DNA from: Mesorhizobium sp. M9A.F.Ca.ET.002.03.1.2
Lineage (GTDB): Bacteria; Pseudomonadota; Alphaproteobacteria; Rhizobiales; Rhizobiaceae
Direction of reading: 5' to 3'
Assembly (NCBI RefSeq): GCF_003952365.1
Contig: NZ_CP034443.1
Coordinates: forward strand, 5,945,001 to 6,009,000
Length of the DNA stretch: 64,000 nt
Every line of letters starts with the position of its first letter. The stretch's first letter is position 1. Under the pieces are notes generated by a model. The model saw nothing but the letters and a program-made list of their open reading frames with translations. It was not told where the DNA came from and searched no databases. The translations under genes and the position numbers were made by a program. Positions 18,081 to 26,828 of the stretch are shown here, piece after piece.

Positions 18081-19214
18081 ATGGACCATGTCGACTGCAT
18101 CGTCGCCGGCGCCGGCGTCATTGGCCTCGCGATCGCGCGAGGCATGGCGCGTTGCGGCATGGACACCCTGATCCTCGAGGCCGAGAACGCCATCGGCACC
18201 GGGATCAGTTCGCGCAATTCCGAGGTCATCCATGCCGGCATCTACTATCCGGCCGGATCGCTGAAGGCGCGGTTGTGCCTGGCAGGCCGGGAGAAGCTCT
18301 ACCGTTATTGCGAGGAGCGGGCGGTCCCGCATGCGCGCTGCGGCAAGCTCATCGTCGCGACGGATGCCGAACAGGAGCCGGTGCTCGCTTCCATCCGAGC
18401 CAACGCATCTGCTTGCGGCGCGGGCGACCTGACGCCCTTGACCGCGGCAGCGGCGCGCAGGCTGGAGCCCAGGCTGCTGTGCACTTCGGCCCTGCTGTCC
18501 CCCGCCACCGGCATCATCGACAGCCACGCCCTGATGCTTGCGCTGCTGGGCGATGCCGAGGAGCACGGGGCGGCGCTCAGCCTCAACACCCGCGTCGTCT
18601 CCGGCCGCATCGAGCGGGCCGAGCGGGGCCGCATCGTTCTCGATACGATCGACGTCACCAGCGGCGAGCGCTTTGAAATCGCCACCATGCGCTTCTTCAA
18701 CGCCGCCGGGCTTGGCGCCACGGGGCTTGCCGGCTCGCTTGACGGGCTCGACCCGCAATTCGTGCCAAAACTTCGCTACGCCAAGGGCAACTATTTTTCG
18801 GTCGCCGGCCGGGCGCCCTTCTCGCGGCTGGTCTATCCCGTGCCCGAACCCGGTGGGCTCGGCGTGCATCTGACGCTCGACCTCGATGGCGTCGCCCGCT
18901 TCGGGCCGGATGTCGAATGGACGGATCAACTCGACTATCGCGTCGACCCGGCTCGCGGCGAACGCTTCTACAACGAAATCCGCAAATACTGGCCGGACCT
19001 GGCCGATGGCAGCCTGCAGCCGGCCTATAGCGGCATCCGGCCAAAACTCTCCGGTCCCAGCGAAGCCAATGCCGACTTCGTCATCCAGGACGCGGCGGTG
19101 CACGGCGTGGAGGGTCTGGTCAATCTGTTCGGCATCGAGAGCCCTGGCCTGACGTCAAGCCTGGCGATCGCCGACCACGTTGTGCAGCGCCTCGCGCCGC
19201 CGAAGGCAAGCTAA
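18081..19214 (+). CDS. FAD-dependent oxidoreductase of the DAO/LhgO (L-2-hydroxyglutarate oxidase-like) family
   Basis: Flavoprotein with the N-terminal dinucleotide motif GAGVIGLAIARGMARCG. It has the LhgO-like segments SSRNSEVIHAGIYYP and the C-terminal closing segment LVNLFGIESPGLTSSLAIA. Members oxidise 2-hydroxy acids or secondary amines. 377 aa, usual length. GAGGTGG precedes ATG 18081. Divergent from the class III aminotransferase gene, so the two may share a control region and act on one substrate series (inference). Confidence 0.85.
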   Translation: MDHVDCIVAGAGVIGLAIARGMARCGMDTLILEAENAIGTGISSRNSEVIHAGIYYPAGSLKARLCLAGREKLYRYCEERAVPHARCGKLIVATDAEQEPVLASIRANASACGAGDLTPLTAAAARRLEPRLLCTSALLSPATGIIDSHALMLALLGDAEEHGAALSLNTRVVSGRIERAERGRIVLDTIDVTSGERFEIATMRFFNAAGLGATGLAGSLDGLDPQFVPKLRYAKGNYFSVAGRAPFSRLVYPVPEPGGLGVHLTLDLDGVARFGPDVEWTDQLDYRVDPARGERFYNEIRKYWPDLADGSLQPAYSGIRPKLSGPSEANADFVIQDAAVHGVEGLVNLFGIESPGLTSSLAIADHVVQRLAPPKAS

Positions 19215-19450
19215 TCGAGGCGACACCGAGCGAGCGAGCGCCCGCTGCTAAGAGCGCAGCCAAAAACGCCCGTAAGCCATCCGTAAGCCGGGATAGCAGA
19301 ACCTCGGCCCGTCGATCACAGTCGACGATCGGAGGCTTCGAGTTCCCGGAACCGTCGGCTCCATGACGGCGGACAGCGCGAGAGGCGCACCGGAAGCCAG
19401 CCCTGGCATTCTAGACCGCCCGAGGCAACCAAACGACAGGGATCATCGAT

Positions 19451-19705
19451 ATGAAGGACCGTTTCGAGGCCATACCGAACCCAAGCTGCCGGTTCGAGAT
19501 CTGGGACAATGAGAGCGGCGAGCCCGTCGTCCGTCACGGTCGGCTGCTAACCTTCGCCTCGGCAAAGTCGGCGACGAGGATCGCCGGCTTCCTCAACGGC
19601 AGCCGCAGCCTCCGCCGGCCGGTGCCGCCGAATGGCGCGTTGCGGACCGCGACGTCGGCTTGCGAAGGCGTGAATCCGATGCGGTTTTGGATTCGAAATT
19701 CCTGA
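19451..19705 (+). CDS. Small hypothetical protein (84 aa)
   Basis: Unrecognised short ORF with coding character: it opens with MKDRFEAIPNP and a W-D-x-E-S-G-E-P patch followed by RLLTFASAKSATRIAGFLN, which looks like a compact folded segment; the last ~35 residues are low in structure. CAGGGA lies upstream of ATG. It stands alone between an FAD oxidoreductase (236-nt gap with nothing recognisable) and a convergent CBS gene. Could be a real small rhizobial gene; no function suggested. Confidence 0.45.
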   Translation: MKDRFEAIPNPSCRFEIWDNESGEPVVRHGRLLTFASAKSATRIAGFLNGSRSLRRPVPPNGALRTATSACEGVNPMRFWIRNS

Positions 19706-19755
19706 GCGTCGAATGCCGTCGATGGAGCAGGAACTTCAAGCTCACATATGACCCA

Positions 19756-20193
19756 TCAATGCGCCGTCTGCGAATGGTCGCCGCCCGGCTGCGAAATGCC
19801 GCCCAGCGCTTCGCCGGCCCAGGCCGCCTCGCCATTCGTGGCGAGATCGCCGAGCGAGACAATGCCAACCAACCGTCGGTCGCGGCTGATCACCGGCAGT
19901 CGCCGCAGTTTGAGATTGCCCATGTGCTGAAGGACATCGTCGACTTCCTGGTCGTCAAAGCAGCATCGTACCTCGGCGCTCATAACGTCCCTGACCTGGG
20001 CGTCGGGGCCTTTGCCCTCCGCGATCCCACGGACGGCAATGTCGCGGTCCGTGATCATCCCGACCAGCCGGTCATTCTCACCGACGGGCAGAACACCGGC
20101 GTCAAGATCGGCCATGGCTCGTGCGGCATCCTGCAAGGATTGGTCCGGACTGGCGACCTGAACATTCTGTGTCATGCACTCGCTGATTCTCAT
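19756..20193 (-). CDS. CBS domain-pair protein
   Basis: 145-aa cytoplasmic protein made of two tandem CBS motifs. CBS1 is at about residues 5-60, with DRLVGMITDRDIAVRG. CBS2 is at about residues 72-125, with DRRLVGIVSLGDLA. Such Bateman modules bind adenine nucleotides and are often linked to stress responses in rhizobia. ATG 20193 follows GAGGAG; a longer reading from 20280 lacks a site. The final ~20 residues are Gly/Ala-rich and not conserved in the family. Ligand unknown. Confidence 0.88.
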   Translation of the reverse strand: MRISECMTQNVQVASPDQSLQDAARAMADLDAGVLPVGENDRLVGMITDRDIAVRGIAEGKGPDAQVRDVMSAEVRCCFDDQEVDDVLQHMGNLKLRRLPVISRDRRLVGIVSLGDLATNGEAAWAGEALGGISQPGGDHSQTAH

Positions 20194-20422
20194 GATTTTC
20201 TCCTCGAGGTCCAGCGCCCCGCCGATCCTGTGATCAAGGTGTGATCGAGGAAGAATGAACGCCTGTCGGAATCGTTCCATCTTTCCACTGCGCGCGAGGG
20301 ATCCGGACAGGGCCTCAACCAGTGTGACGGACCGGGCGATGCGACGGACCGGGAACCATAATCCGGCACAACGGTTGAGTGGTCACCGAGTGGTCCTCCT
20401 CGCGCAAACGGAAGGAAAGATC

Positions 20423-20863
20423 ATGCGCATATTGACGACAATTGCCGCCCTTTCGGGGTTGGCCCTCGCGCAGCCGATTCACGCGCAATCCACCGACCCG
20501 CAGCTTCCCCAAATCCCGCCCCCGGCCCAGGAGCCCCTGCCCGATCCGATGCCGCCCGATCCCATGCTGCCTGACCAAACGCCGCCGGATCAAGCCGTGC
20601 CGGATCAAGGTTTCACCGACCAGAACTTTACCGGCATTGCGATCGTCGCGCTCGAGGATTTGCCTCCGGAACTCAAGACTCAAGCCGAGGCCGTGATCAC
20701 TCAGACCAGCGTTGAAGATCTGCTTACCCTGCAGAGCTCGATCGATGCGTCGCCGCAGGCAGCATCGGCGCTGGCGGCGAACGGGCTCGATTCCTCGCAG
20801 GTTGTCGCTGCCAACGTCGACGGCGACGGCATGCTGACGCTGATCATCCAGACGACGACTTGA
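20423..20863 (+). CDS. Exported proline-rich hypothetical protein
   Basis: 146 aa. The N-terminus MRILTTIAALSGLALAQPIHAQ is a clear Sec signal peptide with an AHA-type cleavage region. Next is a Pro/Asp/Gln-rich linker with repeating PDP and PDQ units (about residues 30-65), then a compact domain with IAIVALEDLPPELKTQ and VVAANVDGDGMLTLIIQ. Strong ribosome site GGAAGGAAAG before ATG 20423. Divergent from the CBS gene and 73 nt upstream of the orphan nuoD. No family recognised; periplasmic location inferred. Confidence 0.7.
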   Translation: MRILTTIAALSGLALAQPIHAQSTDPQLPQIPPPAQEPLPDPMPPDPMLPDQTPPDQAVPDQGFTDQNFTGIAIVALEDLPPELKTQAEAVITQTSVEDLLTLQSSIDASPQAASALAANGLDSSQVVAANVDGDGMLTLIIQTTT

Positions 20864-20936
20864 TCGGCGGTCCGGGCATGGCGGACCGGACAACTCGGCT
20901 TCGGCCGTGAAAAACGCAGTATAGCGGAGCACCGTC

Positions 20937-22127
20937 ATGGTCGAAGCCGCAGTTCGCAACTTCACCCTCAACTTCGGGCCGCAGCATCCGTCTGCTCACG
21001 GCGTCCTGCGGCTGGTGCTGGAACTCGACGGCGAGATCGTCGACCGCGCCGATCCTCATATCGGCCTGCTCCACCGCGGTACGGAAAAACTCATCGAGTA
21101 CAAGAACTATCTGCAGGCCCTGCCCTATTTCGACCGGCTCGACTATGTCGCGCCGATGAACCAGGAGCATGCGTTCTGCCTCGCCGCCGAGAAGCTGCTC
21201 GAAATATCGATTCCCAGGCGCGGACAGCTCATCCGTGTCCTCTTTTGCGAAATCGGCCGGCTCTTGTCGCATCTCCTCAACGTCACGACACAGGCCATGG
21301 ATATCGGCGCGCTGACCCCGCCGCTTTGGGGTTTCGCCGAGCGCGAGAAGCTGATGGTCTTCTACGAGCGCGCCTCCGGCGCCCGCATGCATGCGAATTA
21401 TTTCAGGGTCGGCGGCGTGCACCAGGACCTGACTCCAAAGCTTCTGGATGACATCTGGGCTTTCTGCGATCCGTTCCTCAAGGTCTGCGACAATCTCGAC
21501 GAATTGCTCACCGGCAACCGCATCTTCAAGCAGCGCAATGTCGATGTCGGTGTGATCGGGCAGGACGACGCCTGGGCCTGGGGCTTCTCCGGCCCGATGG
21601 TGCGCGGGTCGGGTGCGGCATGGGACCTGCGCAAGGCACAGCCCTATGAATGCTATCCCGAGATGGATTTCGACATTCCCGTCGGCAAAAATGGCGACTG
21701 CTATGACCGCTATCTCGTCCGCATGGAGGAAATGCGCCAGTCGGTCCGCATCATGAAGCAATGCCTGGAGAAATTGCGCTCGCCGGAAGGCCGGGGGCCG
21801 GTCGCTGTTGCGAACCAGAAGATCACGCCGCCGCCGCGGGCGACCATGAAACGCTCGATGGAAGCGACAATCCACCATTTCAAGCTCTATACCGAAGGGC
21901 ATCGCGTGCCCGAAGGAGAAGTCTACGCCGCCGTGGAAGCGCCGAAGGGCGAGTTCGGCGTCTATCTGGTTTCGGACGGGAGCAACATTCCCTATCGTTG
22001 CAAGATTCGCGCACCGTCCTTCGCCCATCTGCAGGCGATGGATTTTCTGTCGCGGGGGCATATGATCGCCGATGTCGCCGCCATCATCGGGTCGCTCGAT
22101 ATCGTGTTCGGCGAGATCGACCGCTAA
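20937..22127 (+). CDS. nuoD: NADH-quinone oxidoreductase subunit D paralogue (orphan NuoD)
   Basis: Full-length 49-kDa-type subunit of respiratory complex I, 396 aa. It keeps the family landmarks [20 protein letters not shown] at the N-terminus, [23 protein letters not shown] (near the quinone site) and the C-terminal [11 protein letters not shown]. In complex I, NuoD sits in the peripheral arm and lines the quinone pocket. No other nuo gene is nearby, so this is a stand-alone extra copy rather than part of a nuo operon. GGAG lies upstream of ATG. It converges on a metallophosphoesterase gene 15 nt away. Confidence 0.92.
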   Translation: MVEAAVRNFTLNFGPQHPSAHGVLRLVLELDGEIVDRADPHIGLLHRGTEKLIEYKNYLQALPYFDRLDYVAPMNQEHAFCLAAEKLLEISIPRRGQLIRVLFCEIGRLLSHLLNVTTQAMDIGALTPPLWGFAEREKLMVFYERASGARMHANYFRVGGVHQDLTPKLLDDIWAFCDPFLKVCDNLDELLTGNRIFKQRNVDVGVIGQDDAWAWGFSGPMVRGSGAAWDLRKAQPYECYPEMDFDIPVGKNGDCYDRYLVRMEEMRQSVRIMKQCLEKLRSPEGRGPVAVANQKITPPPRATMKRSMEATIHHFKLYTEGHRVPEGEVYAAVEAPKGEFGVYLVSDGSNIPYRCKIRAPSFAHLQAMDFLSRGHMIADVAAIIGSLDIVFGEIDR

Positions 22128-22142
22128 CGACGTGCAGGTCTT

Positions 22143-22883
22143 TCAGATTTCAAGCAACGCGTAGGGACGGCCGGTCGGCTTCGACACGTGCATGGCGACG
22201 TTATAAACCGGGGCGCCGCCGGGCGTGCGACCTTCATAGACGCCGCGATGCGCGTGGCCGTGCACCACGGCGCTGACCTTGAACCGATCGATCGTCTCCG
22301 CCAGCCGCGACGAGCCCAGGAACGGAAAAATCTCCAATGGCTCGCCGGCGACCGTTTCGACGACCGGAGCGTAGTGCAGGACGACGAGCGTGCGTTTGGT
22401 GCGGACCTGCCGCATTGCGTTTTCGAGCCGCATCGATTCGCTGACGCTTTCAGCAACCATGGCCTTGATCGCCGGCTCGCCGAAGGAGCCGAGCATGCGT
22501 GATCCAAAGCCGCCAATGAAACCTTTCACGCCGACAAAGCCGACCTCCCTGATTTCCGTCGCCTGGCCGTCGAGGAGATGGACGCCCGCCTGCCGAAGAA
22601 TGGCGCTGACCTCGTCGACCGCGCCGGATTCATAATCGTGATTGCCGAGCACGGCGACGACCGGGATTGCGCAGGCGCGCAAATCCTCCGCAAGGATTTC
22701 GGCCTCACGGGGCTTGCCGAGATTGGTGAGGTCGCCGGTGAGCACGAGAACGTCTGCTTCGCGCGAGACCTCGCCGAAGAGATCGCGGCAGGAGGCCTGG
22801 GCGTCTTCGTGCACATGCAGGTCGCCGACGGCCGCGATCTTCACGGCGCCACCGTTCCCAGCTCTTGCCGCTTTTTCAGCCAT
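22143..22883 (-). CDS. Calcineurin-like metallophosphoesterase
   Basis: Binuclear metal phosphoesterase fold, ~246 aa. Metal-binding blocks appear in order: AVGDLHVH (near residue 18), VLTGDLTN, LGNHDYE and VVHGHAH. The second block has Asn where GDLTD is more usual. Substrate not predictable. ATG 22883 overlaps the end of the upstream nucleotidyltransferase-like gene by 8 nt, so the pair is translationally coupled. Confidence 0.85.
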   Translation of the reverse strand: MAEKAARAGNGGAVKIAAVGDLHVHEDAQASCRDLFGEVSREADVLVLTGDLTNLGKPREAEILAEDLRACAIPVVAVLGNHDYESGAVDEVSAILRQAGVHLLDGQATEIREVGFVGVKGFIGGFGSRMLGSFGEPAIKAMVAESVSESMRLENAMRQVRTKRTLVVLHYAPVVETVAGEPLEIFPFLGSSRLAETIDRFKVSAVVHGHAHRGVYEGRTPGGAPVYNVAMHVSKPTGRPYALLEI

Positions 22884-23688
22884 CGCGGAATTCCCCCGTT
22901 CCGCCGACGCCGGCAAAGCCCCATTCCTTCACGTCGATCTCATAGTCGGTCGGCGAAAGCAGTCGTCCGCGGCAGATCTTCATCCGGGGAGTAGGCAACT
23001 CCCTCTGCTTGGCGAGACGGTCGAGTAATTCGTCGAGCAGCCAGGCGGGCACATGATCGCGCTCGCTCGGATAGATCCATCGGAAATGCAGAAGCTGCAT
23101 CAACAGCACCTCCCAGTGAACTTCGAGGTAGGATAGGAGCCGGTGCCAGTCGATCTGATCCTGCGCCTTGAGGATGGTATGGGCGACGTCGGCGCCGTCA
23201 TGGCGGCCTCTGTCCTGGATGAAGCACTTGGACCAGATAAGCTCCGTCGGACCGACAATCCGCACCCGGCTGCCCAGCAAATCGATTTGCCGTGCGTGCT
23301 CCAGCCACAGGTCGCTGACAGGCATGGTGCCGTTCGCCGATGCGAATATGACGTCAAAGAAATGCGTGCCCTTGAAGACCTTGCCGAGCCACCGGTCATC
23401 CAAGATCTCGACCGCATAACCGGCCTGCTTGAAATGGGCGAGGATGCGGGCGTAGTCGCCGGCCTTGCAGAAGATGTCGAGATCCTTCGTCCGGCGCGTG
23501 ACACCCGTATAGGCGCTCACCGCGTAGGTGCCGGCGACAAGAAAGGGAATGTCCGTCGCAGCGAGTTCGCGGATCGCCTCTGTGTAGAAGACCTCGGCCT
23601 CGGCATGCTGAAGCGTCGGCTCCGCTTTTGCATCGATCGTCGGAACGGATGCCGGGATGGCGCCTTCCGGTGTAGAATGATTGGTCAT
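22876..23688 (-). CDS. Nucleotidyltransferase-like protein (DUF2204/AbiEii-type fold)
   Basis: 270 aa. The segment VAGTYAVSAYTGVTRRTKDL followed by DIF fits the nucleotidyltransferase fold: a small helix then a T-x-D-L-D-hydrophobic metal site. A helical C-terminal half includes SKCFIQDRGRHDGADVAH. Similar proteins are annotated as nucleotidyl transferases of unknown function. It is not an obvious toxin: no partner antitoxin gene is seen. Start ATG 23688 with GGAG upstream. Coupled to the metallophosphoesterase downstream. Confidence 0.65.
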   Translation of the reverse strand: MTNHSTPEGAIPASVPTIDAKAEPTLQHAEAEVFYTEAIRELAATDIPFLVAGTYAVSAYTGVTRRTKDLDIFCKAGDYARILAHFKQAGYAVEILDDRWLGKVFKGTHFFDVIFASANGTMPVSDLWLEHARQIDLLGSRVRIVGPTELIWSKCFIQDRGRHDGADVAHTILKAQDQIDWHRLLSYLEVHWEVLLMQLLHFRWIYPSERDHVPAWLLDELLDRLAKQRELPTPRMKICRGRLLSPTDYEIDVKEWGFAGVGGTGEFRDG

Positions 23689-23890
23689 GAAACCGTGGCT
23701 CCGAGACCCAGCAACCTGCAGCTGTCCGTCCTTAAACAAGGCCGCCGCCGCATGGTTCCGTTGCCGGCAAGATGCAAACGGACGTCTTCATCGGACTGCC
23801 AGGCAGCCTGAACCTTTAAAAATGCGATGACGGAGCCTTTTTCGCCGCCGGGGAGTTGAAGGTATGCAAACCATCAGCACGGAGGTGACC

Positions 23891-24175
23891 ATGGAGAACG
23901 AGCGCAAGGCGGTACGCGTCAGGCTCAGTGGAAGGGTGCAAGGCGTCTGTTTTCGCGTGTGGACACGGACCGAGGCCGAGAAGCTCGGCCTGTCGGGATG
24001 GGTTCGCAACGAGTATGACGGATCCGTAACGGCACTGATCGTCGGCGCCGAAGGCGCGGTTTCGACGATGATGGACCGGTTCTGGAAAGGGCCGAACGGA
24101 GCGTCGGTCTCCGGCGTGACATCCCAGGACGTCGATCCCGGCCAGGAGCCGAACGGATTCAGGATCATCGGCTAG
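23891..24175 (+). CDS. Acylphosphatase
   Basis: 94 aa, the standard acylphosphatase size. It hydrolyses acyl-phosphate bonds. The catalytic Arg lies in GRVQGVCFRVW and the catalytic Asn in GWVRNEYDGSV. ATG 23891 is preceded by GGAGG at ideal distance; an earlier ATG at 23864 lacks one. It sits between the nucleotidyltransferase-like gene (opposite strand) and the HAD-ATPase fusion (same strand, 226-nt gap). Confidence 0.92.
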   Translation: MENERKAVRVRLSGRVQGVCFRVWTRTEAEKLGLSGWVRNEYDGSVTALIVGAEGAVSTMMDRFWKGPNGASVSGVTSQDVDPGQEPNGFRIIG

Positions 24176-24185
24176 AACGTGGGTA

Positions 24186-24221
24186 GCGGATTGGGAAAAC
24201 CGATGCTCAACCAAAAGCCAC
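24186..24221. repeat. Short copy of the CCGATGCTCAAACAAAA intergenic element (diverged)
   Basis: GATTGGGAAAACCGATGCTC followed by AACCAAAAG matches, with several changes, three other copies in this window (46207-46244, 52937-52972, 60234-60294). It lies in the 226-bp gap before the HAD-ATPase gene; nothing else in that gap is recognisable. Confidence 0.5.
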
Positions 24222-24401
24222 GCTTCCGCTGCTCTTGCCTTCCGCCGCCGGGAACAATCGGCAGCCAGCGCCGTTGGAACCAATCAGCCCTGATGAACGC
24301 TAACGGGATTCGGCCAATGGAAGTCACCGGAGCAGGTTGCTTTCCGCTCGGCTCGGCGAGCAAGCATCTCAGGTCGGCTTTGGACTGCCGATAATGGTTC
24401 C

Positions 24402-26108
24402 ATGTATGCTCTTGCTCTAGCCACTGACTACGATGGCACACTCGCGGAAAACGGGATCGTTTCCGATGCGACCCGTGCCGCGCTCGAGCGGTTGAAGGAA
24501 ACCGGCCGCAAGTTGATAATGGTGACCGGTCGCGAGCTTGCCGACCTCGAATCCGTTTTCCCGGAGCTTGGCATTTTCGACAAGGTCGTCGCCGAAAATG
24601 GCGCGCTCGTCTACACGCCGGCTTCGAAGAAGATGCGGATCCTGGCGCCTGCCCCTCCGGCGGAATTCGTCGACAGGCTGATGATGCGCAAGGTTTTGCC
24701 CCTGTCGATGGGACGTTCCGTCGTCGCCACCAGGGAGCCTAACGAGACCATCGTGCTGGAAGTGATCAGGGACCTTGGTCTGGAGCTGGAGATCATCTTC
24801 AACAAGGGTGCCGTGATGGTGCTGCCAAGCGGGGTCAACAAGGCGACCGGTCTGGCGGCTGCCCTGGAGGATCTGGAGTTGTCCGCCCACAATGTCGTCG
24901 GCATCGGCGATGCGGAGAACGACCATGCCTTTCTGCGCGCCGTCGGCGTCGGCGTTGCAGTTGCCAATGCACTGCCAAAGGTCAGGGAGACGGCGGATCA
25001 CGTGACGAATGGCGCCCGCGGCGCGGGCGTCAGGGAGTTGATCGAGGCCCTCATCTCGCAGGACGCCGCCTTGCTGGACACGGCGCGGCAACGCATCGAA
25101 ATTGGCGCGGACGATGGATCGGGCGCAGTGATGCATCTTTCACCGCGCGGTGGCAGTGTCCTGCTGGCCGGCACGTCGGGGATCGGAAAATCCACCCTCG
25201 CCACCGCTCTGACCGAGCGCTTCGTCGAGCAAGGCTTCCAGTTTTGCGTGCTCGACCCGGAGGGCGACTACGAGGAGCTGGAGGACGTGCTGGTGGTTGG
25301 CGACGCCAAAAGCCCGCCGAGCTCGCGCGAAATCTTCGACCTTTTGTCCAAGCCGTCCAACAATGTCGCCGTCAACATGCTGGGCATCAAGACCGGGGAG
25401 CGGCCAAACGCCTTCGCCAAGCTGCTGCCGGAGCTTGCCGCGCTTCGCGCCCGCACCGGACGCCCGCATTGGCTGATCATCGACGAGGCGCACCACCTGC
25501 TGCCGCACGCGCGCGATGGCACATCTTTTGCGCTGCCAAAAAGCCTTTCGGCGACGATTCTGATCACAGTTCATCCCGATCTGGTTTCGCGGGATGTGTT
25601 GGCGGGCGTCGACACGGTGCTGGCTCTTGGCCCGGAATCCGACAAGGTCGTCGAGAGCTTCTGTGCCGCAATTGGCGAGGACGTGCCTGAGGGCGTCGTG
25701 CCGCCATCGGAGAACAAGGTCTTGTATTGGAACCGGTCGACAACCGAACCCGCAAGGCCGATCTCGGTCGAGCGTCCCCGGCAGGAACTCAAGCGTCATA
25801 AGCGCAAATACGCCGAAGGTGATCTTGGCGAAAACAGTTTCTATTTCCGCGGCGCTGACGGCACGCTCAACCTGAAAGCGCAAAATCTCATGATGTTCCT
25901 GCAAATCGCCGAGGGAATCGACGACCGCACCTGGGAGCATCACTTGCGTGCGGGCGACTATTCGGCCTGGTTCCGCAACCAGGTCAAGGACAAGGGACTT
26001 GCGGAGGAAGCGGCTGTTATCGAGGACGACGATAGTCTCGATCCGCGTAAAAGCCGCGCCGCCATCGCGGAAGCGGTCCATCGCCGCTACACCGCGCCCG
26101 CCGACTGA
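24402..26108 (+). CDS. HAD-IIB phosphatase fused to a P-loop ATPase and a C-terminal helical domain
   Basis: 568 aa with three parts. Residues ~1-215 are a HAD-IIB (Cof-type) phosphatase: motif I DYDGTLAENG, motif II VTGREL, motif IV GIGDAENDHAFL. Residues ~235-450 are an ATPase: Walker A GTSGIGKST with Lys263, then VLDPEGDY, which is typical of HerA/DUF87-like ATPases, and Walker B LIIDEAHHLLP with Asp361-Glu362. Residues ~475-545 form a further domain with NSFYFRGADGTLNLKAQNL and AGDYSAWFRNQVKDKGLAEE, resembling DUF5752. No signal peptide or membrane segment. ATG 24402 lacks a strong ribosome site. The activity of the combination is unknown; a phosphatase regulated or powered by nucleotide binding is one possibility. 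Confidence 0.85.
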   Translation: MYALALATDYDGTLAENGIVSDATRAALERLKETGRKLIMVTGRELADLESVFPELGIFDKVVAENGALVYTPASKKMRILAPAPPAEFVDRLMMRKVLPLSMGRSVVATREPNETIVLEVIRDLGLELEIIFNKGAVMVLPSGVNKATGLAAALEDLELSAHNVVGIGDAENDHAFLRAVGVGVAVANALPKVRETADHVTNGARGAGVRELIEALISQDAALLDTARQRIEIGADDGSGAVMHLSPRGGSVLLAGTSGIGKSTLATALTERFVEQGFQFCVLDPEGDYEELEDVLVVGDAKSPPSSREIFDLLSKPSNNVAVNMLGIKTGERPNAFAKLLPELAALRARTGRPHWLIIDEAHHLLPHARDGTSFALPKSLSATILITVHPDLVSRDVLAGVDTVLALGPESDKVVESFCAAIGEDVPEGVVPPSENKVLYWNRSTTEPARPISVERPRQELKRHKRKYAEGDLGENSFYFRGADGTLNLKAQNLMMFLQIAEGIDDRTWEHHLRAGDYSAWFRNQVKDKGLAEEAAVIEDDDSLDPRKSRAAIAEAVHRRYTAPAD

Positions 26109-26248
26109 ATCCGCCCATGCCAATGGTATCGAGCTTCGCCGATGGCGGATCGCCGCCGAACGGCATATCCGTCATCAACGCCCATTGATGCGAGGCGTGG
26201 AAATGATGTCGCCCGCCGCCTCCATCTTCCGAACTGCCGGCCCGTAGC

Positions 26249-26286
26249 GTCGATGCCCGCTACGTCAATGCCCGCTACGTCAATGC
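26249..26286. repeat. 15-bp tandem repeat (about 2.5 units)
   Basis: Units GTCGATGCCCGCTAC (26249-26263) and GTCAATGCCCGCTAC (26264-26278) are followed by a partial GTCAATGC. They differ at one base. The run ends at the stop codon of the leftward gene at 26280. Confidence 0.7.
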
Positions 26287-26714
26287 ATGAATGTTCCACG
26301 CAGCCAGGCGAAGAAACCGAACCTCTCGGACTTTGCGGCACGGACGCGAGAGGCGGCCCACCGCGCTCGTATCGTGGCGCCGACATGGCAATGACAAACG
26401 ATTTCGTGCAACTGCCAATCCGTCAGTTCGAAGAAGCGCCTGGCTTCGCCGTAGGTGTCATCCCTCAAGCCTTGCGCACGAAAAATCGGATCCTCGAAGG
26501 CAACAGTGAGAGGTGAGTCGTTGTCACGCATTTTTTCGCGTATCTCAGGAGACTTGTATTCGGTGCCCGTCAGCGCTTCGAGACGCCGATCGGGATTTTG
26601 CTCCAGCAGTTTCGCCCAACGTTCGAGACGCTGGCTTCGAGTCGCTACTAGGTCTGTTGCTTCAGCGTGAACGTCGGCAACGGCATGCAGTTGGTCAAGT
26701 GTTTGGTGTTTCAC
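26280..26714 (-). CDS. Hypothetical protein (144 aa), GTG start
   Basis: Unrecognised soluble protein. It starts at GTG 26714 with an excellent AGGAGG site upstream, the main reason to believe it. Sequence is charged and helical: RLERWAKLLEQNPDRRLEAL and FFELTDWQLHEIVCHCHVGA stand out; the second has a Cys-His-Cys-His cluster that might bind metal (speculative). No signal peptide. Two 24-bp direct repeats lie directly upstream of its ribosome site. Confidence 0.6.
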   Translation of the reverse strand: MKHQTLDQLHAVADVHAEATDLVATRSQRLERWAKLLEQNPDRRLEALTGTEYKSPEIREKMRDNDSPLTVAFEDPIFRAQGLRDDTYGEARRFFELTDWQLHEIVCHCHVGATIRARWAASRVRAAKSERFGFFAWLRGTFMH

Positions 26715-26726
26715 GGCCGCCTCCTA

Positions 26727-26776
26727 TTCAGCAGGTGAGTTCGCTCCACCCTTTCAGCAGGTGAGTTCGCCCCACC
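26727..26776. repeat. 24-bp direct repeat pair upstream of the 26280-26714 gene
   Basis: TTCAGCAGGTGAGTTCGCTC plus CACC at 26727-26750 recurs at 26753-26776 with a single T/C change, 26-bp period. It lies immediately before the ribosome binding site of the leftward gene, so it would be in its 5' leader or promoter. Could be an operator pair. Confidence 0.65.
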
Positions 26777-26828
26777 TGAAATGGAAATTATGGCGCCCCA
26801 CGAAGCCGACAAGGCCTTTGTGCGCGGA

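Noticed and set aside
22876..23688. Nucleotidyltransferase-like gene as an AbiEii-type toxin of a toxin-antitoxin pair
   Set aside because: No antitoxin-like partner; the overlapping gene is a metallophosphoesterase.
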